From Prolixibacteraceae bacterium (GTDB taxonomy: Bacteria > Bacteroidota > Bacteroidia > Bacteroidales > Prolixibacteraceae): a stretch of DNA of 6,041 bases. The position numbers were made by a program, and so were the translations under genes. Positions 1 to 5,621 of this stretch are shown piece by piece. The notes beneath the pieces are model-generated. The model did not search any database. It saw only the letters and a list, made by a program, of their open reading frames with translations, and was not told the origin of the DNA. The first letter of the stretch is position 1. Each line of letters starts with the position of its first letter. The stretch covers positions 1 through 6,041 of the forward strand of contig JACMKG010000013.1 of NCBI GenBank assembly GCA_014380255.1, written 5' to 3'.

Positions 1-520
1 TATTAAACATCGCCTTAAAGGGATCAATGTTGATGGCCTGCCCATTAACCCAGTCAAAGCCTGCCGGACTGTTCATCCAGGCATTGGCAGCAACTACAAA
101 TATCCCTGAAATAACACCGGCTATTCCAACTACGACGCCTGAAAGCAGATGCACCCGGTCACTCACTCTGTTTCTTCCATATAGATAGATCCCTAATGCT
201 ATCGCTTCCAGGAAAAAAGCTGTTCCTTCCCAGGAAAAAGGCATTCCGAAAATCGGTCCGGCATGCTCCATAAAGGTGGGCCAAAGCAGTCCAAGTTCAA
301 ATGATAAGACCGTACCTGATACAGCTCCCACGGCAAAAAATATAGCCACTCCCCTTGCCCAGGCCTTTGCCAGATCCAGATATACCTTCTGCCTGGTTTT
401 AATCCATTTCCATTCAGCTACAACCATGAGCCAGGGCATGGTCATCCCGATACAGGCAAATACAATGTGAAATACAAAAGACACAGTCATTTGCAATCGT
501 GCAGCCAGAAGATCTTCCAT
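1..520 (-). CDS. cydA: Cytochrome bd ubiquinol oxidase subunit I, N-terminal part (runs off left edge)
   Basis: Subunit I of the membrane-bound bd-type terminal oxidase, which oxidises quinol and reduces oxygen to water. The reverse strand reads open from an ATG at 520-518 to the window edge, giving 173 residues of a protein usually about 440-520 long. The start MEDLLAARLQ followed by His18 matches the family start, where the His eight to ten residues after the R-L-Q motif ligates a high-spin haem. The stretch PFSWEGTAFFLEA places Glu98 and Glu105 where the family has its conserved proton-path and haem glutamates. Their seven-residue spacing resembles, from memory, the Bacillus-type enzymes rather than E. 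coli, where the spacing is eight. ANAWMNSPAGF (145-155) is another family hallmark. Four hydrophobic segments are visible, at about 11-36, 54-77, 95-115 and 124-147. The b558 haem ligands and Q-loop lie outside the window. cydB would be expected further left and cannot be seen. Confidence 0.95.
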   Translation of the reverse strand, partial: MEDLLAARLQMTVSFVFHIVFACIGMTMPWLMVVAEWKWIKTRQKVYLDLAKAWARGVAIFFAVGAVSGTVLSFELGLLWPTFMEHAGPIFGMPFSWEGTAFFLEAIALGIYLYGRNRVSDRVHLLSGVVVGIAGVISGIFVVAANAWMNSPAGFDWVNGQAINIDPFKAMFN

Positions 521-572
521 TGATTATTTAGTTTTTCTATTCGTGTTAAAAATACCTGATGAATCGAATATT

Positions 573-595
573 GTAACATTTCGGTTTCAGGTTAC
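573..595. promoter_or_regulatory. GTAAC/GTTAC inverted repeat upstream of cydA
   Basis: GTAAC at 573-577 and GTTAC at 591-595 form a 5-base dyad with a 13-base spacer, 53-75 bases upstream of the cydA start. AAT lies just outside both arms, offset by one base on one side. The position would suit an operator for cydA, but the arms are short and I know no regulator with this site. No convincing -7/-33 pair for cydA was found here. Confidence 0.2.
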
Positions 596-649
596 GAATA
601 CAACAATGGAGGAAGTAAATAGTTAATGAGTTGACAGTTTATATGCATT

Positions 650-666
650 CGTTGTTTAAAACAACG
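650..666. promoter_or_regulatory. 17-base near-perfect dyad, possible operator
   Basis: CGTTGTTT (650-657) and AAACAACG (659-666) are exact inverted copies around a single central A. The spacer of one base rules out an RNA hairpin using the full arms, so a dimeric DNA-binding protein is the more natural reading. It lies between divergent genes, 130 bases upstream of the cydA start and 101 bases upstream of the gene at 767. The regulator is unknown. Confidence 0.3.
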
Positions 667-766
667 GGCTTAATATCATTTAATCAGCTTGTTTTCCAAT
701 TTAACACCTGAAAAGAATTGTATAAGCATAATCAAATTTAGTATTCACTCTATAAATCAATTTGTT

Positions 767-1063
767 ATGAAAACACATTATCATCCTATATATCCTGATT
801 ATTATGAGATATTTTCACAAGAACAGGAAAAGGAATTCAGTAAGGTATTTTATTTTGGAGATGACAACAACGTAGAAGAAGCAAAAGGTAAAATCAACGG
901 GCTTGTCAACGGAGGTTCAATAGGCGAATTTCTCATATTTGATTCCAGGGATGAGGTTCGCATCGATCGCATAATCACAATCAATGGGATACCAGGGCCG
1001 GCCTATGATGAATACGATGCCTATGCTTTGGCGTGTCTTAACTGCAATGTGCCATCTGATTAA
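767..1063 (+). CDS. Hypothetical acidic protein, 98 residues
   Basis: I do not recognise this protein as a member of a named family. The frame is open from an ATG at 689, but I place the start at 767 (MKTHYHPIYPDYYEIF). The 26 residues gained from the earlier ATG are Ser/Ile/Asn-rich and look like translated AT-rich spacer. The composition is soluble, with 18 Asp+Glu against 8 Lys+Arg and no signal peptide or membrane segment. Visible features are a charged helix-like stretch (EQEKEF at about 19-24), a GGSIGEFLIFDS segment suggestive of beta strands (about 52-63), and a C-terminal IPGPAYDEYDAYALACLNC with two cysteines three residues apart. It stands alone, with cydA divergent on one side and pncB 207 bases downstream on the same strand. 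There is no purine-rich ribosome site. It reads as a real gene because of its balanced composition and clean end, but expression is not proven. Confidence 0.7.
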   Translation: MKTHYHPIYPDYYEIFSQEQEKEFSKVFYFGDDNNVEEAKGKINGLVNGGSIGEFLIFDSRDEVRIDRIITINGIPGPAYDEYDAYALACLNCNVPSD

Positions 1064-1106
1064 ACTTAAAGTTTTTGATTGTGACTAGTCATTCATTACT
1101 ATTCGT

Positions 1107-1114
1107 TATATTTG
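1107..1114 (+). promoter_or_regulatory. Bacteroidota -7 element, candidate promoter of pncB-pncA
   Basis: TATATTTG fits the TAnnTTTG -7 consensus exactly and is followed by C, as often seen. The nearest TTTG (1074-1077) lies 29 bases upstream, further than the usual 19-21, so the -33 element is weak or absent. Transcription from here would give a leader of about 150 bases before pncB. That leader contains only a small CCCAA/TTGGG hairpin near 1157-1173, and I recognise no known riboswitch. Confidence 0.35.
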
Positions 1115-1270
1115 CTTTGAAAGTGCTCAAAGTGAATACCCTGTAGGCTCTTGTCTCCCAACCCTGTTTTGGGTGACGGTGATAGCAACCTCTCCTGTAG
1201 AATTGATGTACATGGCAATAAGCAGGCACTGAGAGCTTATTGTAAATGTCCAATTATTTAATGGATTGAT

Positions 1271-2686
1271 ATGCACAAACCGCTGATCAGCTTTACCGCT
1301 ACCTATACCGACCAATATCAGTTGACGATGTCGCAGGTATATTTCCTGAAAGGACAGAAAGATAGCCATGTTGTTTTTGATTATTTCTTTCGTAGTCTGC
1401 CATTTAATGGTGGATATGTATTGTTTGCCGGTCTGGAAGATCTGCTTGATACCCTTGAAACGCTGCATTTTGATCATATAGACCTTGACTTTCTAAAGGA
1501 AAAAGGATTTCATCCCGAATTTATAGAATACCTCAAAGATTTTCGTTTTAAGGGCACCATCTACAGCTCGCTTGAAGGGGATATCATATTTCCAACAAGA
1601 CCTGTATTACAGGTTGAAGGCAATCCTATTGAAGCCCAAATCATTGAAACGATACTGCTCAATATACTAAACTTTCAATCCTTGATTGCCACAAAAGCCA
1701 GCAGGATGAAGCAAGCTGCCGGAAATCACCAGCTAATTGATTTTGGATTGCGCAGGGCTCAAGGTCCCGGCGGTTATTATGCAAGCCGGGCTGCTGTGAT
1801 CGGAGGTTTTGATGCTACTAGCAATGTCCGCGCAGGCCTTGATTTCGGCATTCCAGTAGCAGGCACCATGGCTCATTCGTATATAGAAAGTTACGATGAT
1901 GAATATACCGCTTTCGCTGATTTTGCAGAAGTACATCCCGACAATTGCGTATTGCTGGTCGATACTTATGATACCCTTAAGAGTGGTTTGCCTAACTCTA
2001 TTCGGGTTGCAAAGGAAATGGAACAAAAAGGGCATCGTTTGAAAGGTATCCGGATTGATAGCGGTGATCTGGCCTATCTAACCAAAGCGAGCAGGAAAAT
2101 GCTGGATGATGCCGGCCTTCTTTATGTGGATATTGCAGTGTCGAACCAGCTGGATGAGTACATTATAAAAAGCCTTCGAGAACAAGATGCGCAGATTAAT
2201 GTGTTTGGCGTAGGAACTAGCCTTGTAACCGGACATCCGGATGCTGCTCTTGACGGGGTTTATAAATTGGCATATGCCCATGGTAAACCACGAATCAAGC
2301 TATCGGAGAATATAAGCAAAATCACCTTGCCACACCGTAAACAGGTATTCAGGATGCTTGATACGAATGGGCACTTTATTGGAAGCGATGTTGTTACCTT
2401 AAAAGATGAGATGGCCGTTGATGTCATGCATCATCCCATGTTTCCAGATAAATCGCTTGCCATCGGGCAGTATAAAAAAGAACCGCTGCTTATAAAAGTG
2501 ATGGAAAATGGCGTTCGTCTGACTAAAAAACAGCCGCTGACAGAAATAGCCAGTTATAGCCAGGAGCGTTTAAAACGCTTGCCCGAAGAATACAAACGTT
2601 TCAACTATCCGCATATCTATAAGGTAGGCTTAAGTACCCAACTCTTAAATGAGCGGGATCGACTTATACAGGAACATAAAATGTAA
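1271..2686 (+). CDS. pncB: Nicotinate phosphoribosyltransferase
   Basis: Cytosolic enzyme joining nicotinic acid and PRPP, with ATP hydrolysis, to give nicotinate mononucleotide. It is the first committed step of Preiss-Handler NAD synthesis (EC 6.3.4.21). The 471-residue length fits the longer bacterial type rather than the 400-residue E. coli PncB. Family signatures appear in order: TDQYQLTM (13-20), FDYFFRSLPFNGGYVLFAGLEDLL (36-59), EGNPIEAQIIET (116-127), the substrate loop DFGLRRAQGPGG (157-168) with its arginine pair, and GGFDATSN (178-185). GTMAHSYIE (198-206) holds His202, which by family analogy is the histidine phosphorylated by ATP. VDTYDTLKSG (230-239), GIRIDSGDLAYL (259-270) and FGVGTSLVTG (312-321) complete the phosphoribosyltransferase core. 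No key motif is missing. The stop is 4 bases before pncA, so the two are almost certainly co-transcribed. The ATG at 1271 gives the conserved N-terminus but has no evident Shine-Dalgarno. Confidence 0.96.
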   Translation: MHKPLISFTATYTDQYQLTMSQVYFLKGQKDSHVVFDYFFRSLPFNGGYVLFAGLEDLLDTLETLHFDHIDLDFLKEKGFHPEFIEYLKDFRFKGTIYSSLEGDIIFPTRPVLQVEGNPIEAQIIETILLNILNFQSLIATKASRMKQAAGNHQLIDFGLRRAQGPGGYYASRAAVIGGFDATSNVRAGLDFGIPVAGTMAHSYIESYDDEYTAFADFAEVHPDNCVLLVDTYDTLKSGLPNSIRVAKEMEQKGHRLKGIRIDSGDLAYLTKASRKMLDDAGLLYVDIAVSNQLDEYIIKSLREQDAQINVFGVGTSLVTGHPDAALDGVYKLAYAHGKPRIKLSENISKITLPHRKQVFRMLDTNGHFIGSDVVTLKDEMAVDVMHHPMFPDKSLAIGQYKKEPLLIKVMENGVRLTKKQPLTEIASYSQERLKRLPEEYKRFNYPHIYKVGLSTQLLNERDRLIQEHKM

Positions 2687-2690
2687 GCTC

Positions 2691-3326
2691 ATGAAAACAC
2701 TTATCATTATTGATGTTCAAAATGACTTTATTCCAGGTGGTAGCCTTGAAATTACCAATGGAGATAGGATAATACCAATAATAAATGAGTTGCAGGAGCA
2801 GTTTGATTTGGTGGTAGCCACTCAGGACTGGCATCCTCAGGAGCACATGAGTTTTGCTTCCAATCACAGTGATAAAAAGCCATTCGAGAAAGCAGTCGTC
2901 CAAGGAATGGAAGAAACGCTCTGGCCCAACCATTGTGTGCAGGGTACCCGTGGTGCTGAGTTTCATCCTGAGCTGCAGACCAACCGGATTGCAGCAATCT
3001 TCAGAAAAGGAATGGATCCAAAGGTGGATAGCTACAGCGGTTTCTACGACAACCATCATAAAATAAGTACAGGCCTTTCTGGTTACCTGAGGGAAAAAGG
3101 TGTTACCAAGATACACTTCTGTGGTCTTGCGGCCGACATCTGTGTTTATTTTACCATCAAGGATGCCATCAGTGAAGGTTTCTCTGCCATTTTAATAGAA
3201 GATGCCTCTCAGCCCCTTAACATGAAGGATTTTGAAAGCATTAAGAAATGGCTGATTGCTAAAGGAGTAAAGATAAAGAATAGTCAGGATATTCTTAAGA
3301 AGAAAAAAGATGGTCCTATTTTATAA
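2691..3326 (+). CDS. pncA: Nicotinamidase
   Basis: Metal-dependent amidohydrolase of the isochorismatase-like fold, converting nicotinamide to nicotinic acid and ammonia (EC 3.5.1.19) and so feeding PncB directly. The 211 residues match the usual 185-215. The catalytic triad is visible as Asp8 (IIIDVQNDF), Lys106 (FRKGMDP) and Cys151 (CGLAADICV). Metal ligands by family analogy are Asp46 and His48 (TQDWHP), His52, and His81 in LWPNHCVQGT. The usual Thr in the GLATD.CV motif is Ala148 here, a mild change. The enzyme would also be expected to hydrolyse the drug pyrazinamide. An upstream in-frame ATG at 2649 would add 14 residues translated from the end of pncB. The ATG at 2691 begins exactly at the family's MKTLIIIDVQNDF and is preferred. 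The C-terminus ends in a Lys-rich tail (KKKKDGPIL). No T-rich intrinsic terminator follows the gene. Confidence 0.97.
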   Translation: MKTLIIIDVQNDFIPGGSLEITNGDRIIPIINELQEQFDLVVATQDWHPQEHMSFASNHSDKKPFEKAVVQGMEETLWPNHCVQGTRGAEFHPELQTNRIAAIFRKGMDPKVDSYSGFYDNHHKISTGLSGYLREKGVTKIHFCGLAADICVYFTIKDAISEGFSAILIEDASQPLNMKDFESIKKWLIAKGVKIKNSQDILKKKKDGPIL

Positions 3327-3388
3327 AGCCAAGCTCTAAGTATGCGATCAAGCGAAATGTTGTGAAAGCTGAGGCTAGAAGAAGTGGT

Positions 3389-3400
3389 GAGTGATCACTC
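3389..3400. repeat. Perfect 12-base palindrome
   Basis: GAGTGATCACTC is its own reverse complement. G-U and G-C pairs could extend it outwards by about four pairs in RNA, but there is no unpaired loop. It lies 63 bases after the pncA stop, in the convergent spacer between pncA and the cold-shock gene. Its function is unknown and it may be chance. Confidence 0.4.
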
Positions 3401-3447
3401 GTCGATCTTTCAGGCAGTCAATTCGTTTAATAAAGGCAGAAAGACAC

Positions 3448-3479
3448 TCCTTCAGTCCTTCAATCCTTCAATCCATCAG
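3448..3479. repeat. Short tandem repeat, four 8-base units
   Basis: Units TCCTTCAG, TCCTTCAA, TCCTTCAA and TCCATCAG follow one another without gaps. The two middle copies are identical and the outer ones differ by one or two bases. The array sits in non-coding DNA between pncA and the cold-shock terminator. This looks like a small slippage-type array, and copy number could vary between strains. The rest of 3327-3555 contains no gene I can support, only another short palindrome (CAGGATCCTG, 3515-3524). Confidence 0.8.
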
Positions 3480-3555
3480 CCTAGTAAATCAGATTTAACT
3501 CTACAGGTTGACTGCAGGATCCTGAAAAAAGGGTGAAAGAGCATGCCATTAACAA

Positions 3556-3583
3556 CAAAAAAGTCCCGCAACAGGCGGGACTT
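3556..3583 (-). terminator. Intrinsic terminator of the cold-shock gene
   Basis: On the minus strand a perfect 9-base stem, AAGTCCCGC with GCGGGACTT, encloses the 5-base loop CTGTT and runs straight into a T tract (plus-strand A run 3557-3562). It lies 28 bases beyond the stop of the cold-shock gene at 3612. On the plus strand the stem is followed by AAAACTTG, so it should not work well for pncA. Confidence 0.92.
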
Positions 3584-3611
3584 AAAACTTGAAATCTTAT
3601 TACAATATCAG

Positions 3612-3803
3612 TTAAGACAACTTAACGTTTACTGCATTTAATCCTTTTTTACCTTCTTCCAATTCAAATGTTACCTCGTCATTCTCACGGATGCTATCTT
3701 TTAGTCCTGTTGAATGTACAAAATATTCTTTTGATGAATTTGCGTCTTTAATAAATCCAAAGCCTTTTGACTCATTAAAAAATTTTACTGTTCCGTTATT
3801 CAT
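3612..3803 (-). CDS. Cold-shock-domain protein (CspA family)
   Basis: Small single-domain nucleic-acid-binding protein with an OB-fold five-stranded barrel. Relatives bind single-stranded RNA and DNA, melt mRNA structure at low temperature and act as transcription antiterminators. At 63 residues it is close to the usual 65-70. MNNGTVKFFNESKGFGFI contains the beta-1 strand and RNP1 (KGFGFI, 13-18), and YFVHST (27-32) is RNP2. The downstream ENDEVTFELEEGKKGLNAVNV is the usual strand 4-5 region. The basic and aromatic surface residues (Lys7, Phe8, Phe9, Phe15, Phe17, Phe28, His30) are all present. It is monocistronic, with its own candidate promoter upstream and a strong terminator downstream, and it converges on pncA. 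Which csp paralogue it is, and whether it is cold-induced, cannot be told; the leader of about 27 bases predicted here is short compared with the long leader of E. coli cspA. Confidence 0.96.
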   Translation of the reverse strand: MNNGTVKFFNESKGFGFIKDANSSKEYFVHSTGLKDSIRENDEVTFELEEGKKGLNAVNVKLS

Positions 3804-3837
3804 AATATTAATTTTTTTATATTAGTGCAATTTAAGG

Positions 3838-3868
3838 CAAATAATTGATATAAACCATCTATTTTCAA
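3838..3868 (-). promoter_or_regulatory. Candidate promoter of the cold-shock gene
   Basis: Read on the minus strand, TTG (3868-3866) is followed after 20 bases by ATTATTTG (3845-3838), then C. The spacing fits the Bacteroidota TTTG-n19-21-TAnnTTTG promoter, and the -7 box keeps its TTTG core but not the leading TA. It would start transcripts about 25-30 bases before the ATG at 3803. Confidence 0.4.
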
Positions 3869-3907
3869 TAAACTTTTGAAAATCTGATAATAAAGGATTT
3901 AATTGAC

Positions 3908-3915
3908 TACATTTG
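3908..3915 (+). promoter_or_regulatory. Bacteroidota -7 element, candidate promoter of the 52-residue gene
   Basis: TACATTTG matches TAnnTTTG exactly and is followed by C. The nearest TTTG (3875-3878) is 29 bases upstream, longer than the usual spacing. A transcript from here would have a leader of about 140 bases before the small gene at 4062. Within the leader, AAACCA (3993-3998) can pair with TGGTTT (4008-4013) around a 9-base loop. Confidence 0.35.
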
Positions 3916-4061
3916 CGCTTTAATATTCGTGAAAAGTTACCCGTCTATTTTAAGACACACCTATTTCAGCGCACAATCGGAATCAGATATATAAACCATC
4001 GTAACATTGGTTTTAAGGTTCACTAAAGGATATCTATTAATTTATTGAAAGGGAAATATTT

Positions 4062-4220
4062 ATGTATGATAAGAAGCCGAATACTTATACCTCACCTGAT
4101 CTGTCGAAGATGCAGGCCGTAGTAATTGATATTAAGACCATCATTTATATTGCACTTGATGCTGATCCTAAGCTAGCTAGGAGTACTTACCTGTCACGTG
4201 TTGGTATGAAAAAGCTGTAA
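4062..4220 (+). CDS. Small hypothetical protein, 52 residues
   Basis: I cannot assign a function. The protein begins MYDKKPNTYTSPDLSKMQAV and ends in a basic tail, GMKKL. The middle (about 19-32) is VVIDIKTIIYIALD, a hydrophobic stretch broken by Asp and Lys and so not a membrane span. It is followed by DADPKLARSTYLSR, likely a short amphipathic helix. Three things support a real gene: a purine-rich AAAGGG (4048-4053) eight bases before the ATG, an exact -7 box at 3908, and an unusually strong intrinsic terminator starting 22 bases after the stop. I have a vague impression of similar short Bacteroidota proteins with a TSPD motif followed by DADP, but this is unverified. It is divergent from the cold-shock gene. 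The alternative is that the transcript is a small RNA and the reading frame is incidental. Confidence 0.72.
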   Translation: MYDKKPNTYTSPDLSKMQAVVIDIKTIIYIALDADPKLARSTYLSRVGMKKL

Positions 4221-4241
4221 AGGCATCAACGAATTATAAGA

Positions 4242-4295
4242 AGGAAGCGAAATTCATGAGCATGTAAAATCTCAGAATTTCGCTTCCTCTTTTTT
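4242..4295 (+). terminator. Strong intrinsic terminator after the 52-residue gene
   Basis: A perfect 14-base stem (4242-4255 with 4275-4288; left arm AGGAAGCGAAATTC) continues inward, past one bulged A (4256), into TGAG/CTCA (4257-4260 with 4271-4274) and closes on a 10-base loop. It is followed by C and six Ts (4290-4295). On the minus strand the exit side is TCTTATAATTC, with no proper T run, so it acts mainly rightward. It also insulates the DUF819 gene from upstream transcription. Confidence 0.94.
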
Positions 4296-4358
4296 GCTAA
4301 ATAGTAGTACTTTCCCTTTTTACTATCTTCTGCCATTCGCTTTGATCAAGGGATTAAG

Positions 4359-4386
4359 CGCCTTTGCACAACCTAAAATTTGGTTG
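4359..4386 (+). promoter_or_regulatory. Weak -7-like box and leader hairpin before the DUF819 gene
   Basis: CGCCTTTG (4359-4366), followed by CA, keeps only the TTTG half of the -7 consensus. A TTTG at 4341-4344 is 14 bases upstream, too close for a standard -33. Immediately after, CAACC (4369-4373) can pair with GGTTG (4382-4386) around an 8-base AT loop, which would lie at the start of the transcript. The element is suggestive only. Nothing else is visible between the terminator and the ATG at 4435. Confidence 0.2.
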
Positions 4387-4434
4387 CTTAGTGTCATAAT
4401 TTAAAAGTATCTTAGCGACAGAAAAACTTTTACT

Positions 4435-5601
4435 ATGTCGTTGATTGGTCCTGAAAATCACCTGGTACTTTTTGCCGTAATTGTGGGTGCAGCCGCCCTT
4501 GGAATATGGTCGGAACATAAAAAATGGTTGGGACAGGTGTCCGGTATCCTGGTTACGATGATTATCATGTCGGTTTTATCCATGACTGGAGTAGTTCCGG
4601 TAGCCTCCAATCCCAAGTTAAAGGTTGATGTTTACGAATTGATATTCCGTTATTTTATTCCGTTATCTATTCCCATGATGCTCATGGGATCCAATATTAC
4701 ACGCATCATCCGGGAAGGAGGAAAACTACTGGTTGCCTTTTTGGTAGGTGCTCTTGGAGTGATTATCGGGAGTTTTATTGCCTTTTACCTGATTGACCTT
4801 GGCGAGGATTCTGGAAATGTAGCAGGTGTCATCTCAGCTACTTTGATTGGGGGAAGTATGAATTTTATTGCCACAGGCGAAATACTAAATTTCAGTACCC
4901 ATCCGCTGTTTTCAGCAACTATTGCAGTAGATAACTTTGCTGCCAATGCCTATATCCTGTTGATGTTTGCTGTTCCTTCCATGACGTTTTTAGCCCGGTT
5001 CTTTGTAAAGCCGAAAGTTGAAAATCTGGAAGAGAAAGAGAGACTTGCTGATGAGGTCACCTACCCAATTACCATGGAACGTATCGCCCTCGCAGTTCTG
5101 ATAGCAGCTGTTGTTGCGAGTGCAGGTAGCCTTTTGTCAGATTTAATACAAAGAGTTTACGCTACCCGCATGAGTATGAGCATTCTGATTATCACCGTTT
5201 TGGCAGTATTAATGGCCAACCTGTTTCCTAAACAGCTTAAGAAGATTGAAGACACGGCCTTTGCAATCGGGCTATGGATGATGTATATTTTTCTAGCCGC
5301 CATCGGCGCTTCAACCAATCTGGCTGATATGCTGCAAGTAGGGCCTGCCGTCCTTGGCTTTTACCTGATTATCATGTTTTTTCATTTTATATTTCTTATA
5401 TCACTGGCCAAGTTATTTAAGTTTGATGTCTATGAAGTGATTATTTCATCATCGGCCAACATTATGGGCCCCTCGGTAGCAGCGCCCATGGCAGCTTCTC
5501 TGGGACAGAAAAAGCTAATCACACCGGCTATCCTTGTCGGCATATTGGGTTATGTGATTGGAACCTTTATCGGGGTTTCAATTGCTATGACATTGAGTTG
5601 A
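4435..5601 (+). CDS. DUF819-family integral membrane protein
   Basis: Multispanning inner-membrane protein of the DUF819 family (relatives include Bacillus YjcL). The function is not established; the fold class suggests a transporter or permease, but no substrate can be read from the sequence. The 388 residues are full length for the family. About ten to twelve hydrophobic segments are visible, near 8-25, 33-55, 68-86, 97-120, 128-147, 160-190, 214-236, 246-263, 274-293, 300-325 and 362-385. One charged loop (KPKVENLEEKERLADEV, 192-208) separates the two halves. Conserved-looking elements are GGSMNFIATGE (139-149), VDNFAANAY (165-173) and the C-terminal SSSANIMGPSVAAPMAASLG (338-357) followed by PAILVGILGYVIGTFIG (364-380). 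The glycine/small-residue breaks in membrane segments resemble the two-repeat design of secondary transporters. It appears monocistronic, with a terminator before it and a gene on the opposite strand after it. The start at 4435 gives the short polar N-terminus (MSLIGPEN) usual before the first span. Confidence 0.93.
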   Translation: MSLIGPENHLVLFAVIVGAAALGIWSEHKKWLGQVSGILVTMIIMSVLSMTGVVPVASNPKLKVDVYELIFRYFIPLSIPMMLMGSNITRIIREGGKLLVAFLVGALGVIIGSFIAFYLIDLGEDSGNVAGVISATLIGGSMNFIATGEILNFSTHPLFSATIAVDNFAANAYILLMFAVPSMTFLARFFVKPKVENLEEKERLADEVTYPITMERIALAVLIAAVVASAGSLLSDLIQRVYATRMSMSILIITVLAVLMANLFPKQLKKIEDTAFAIGLWMMYIFLAAIGASTNLADMLQVGPAVLGFYLIIMFFHFIFLISLAKLFKFDVYEVIISSSANIMGPSVAAPMAASLGQKKLITPAILVGILGYVIGTFIGVSIAMTLS

Positions 5602-5621
5602 AAAGCATTAAATAATGTTAG

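Noticed and set aside
276..470. Plus-strand open frame of 64 codons
   Set aside because: It is antisense to cydA, which is well supported on the minus strand.
689..766. Longer N-terminus for the 98-residue protein
   Set aside because: The extra 26 residues have the composition of translated AT-rich spacer, and the ATG at 767 gives a cleaner protein start.
1062..1076. AAACTT-A-AAGTTT dyad followed by Ts at the end of the 98-residue gene, as a terminator
   Set aside because: The arms are separated by one base, all but two pairs are A-T, and an RNA hairpin would be too weak; the T run overlaps the right arm.
1115..1270. Riboswitch in the pncB leader
   Set aside because: Only one small CCCAA/TTGGG hairpin is visible, and I could not match the conserved cores of NAD-sensing or other known riboswitch classes.
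2649..2690. Upstream start for pncA within the pncB end
   Set aside because: The family starts directly at MKTLIIIDVQNDF, and the extra 14 residues come from out-of-frame pncB coding sequence.
2664..3116. Long reverse-strand open frame of 150 codons opposite the pncB end and pncA
   Set aside because: It overlaps pncA, whose every catalytic motif is intact, and its own translation shows no family motif; it is a shadow of the coding strand.
3515..3524. CAGGATCCTG palindrome as a regulatory site
   Set aside because: Ten-base palindromes are common by chance, and this one lies downstream of both neighbouring genes.
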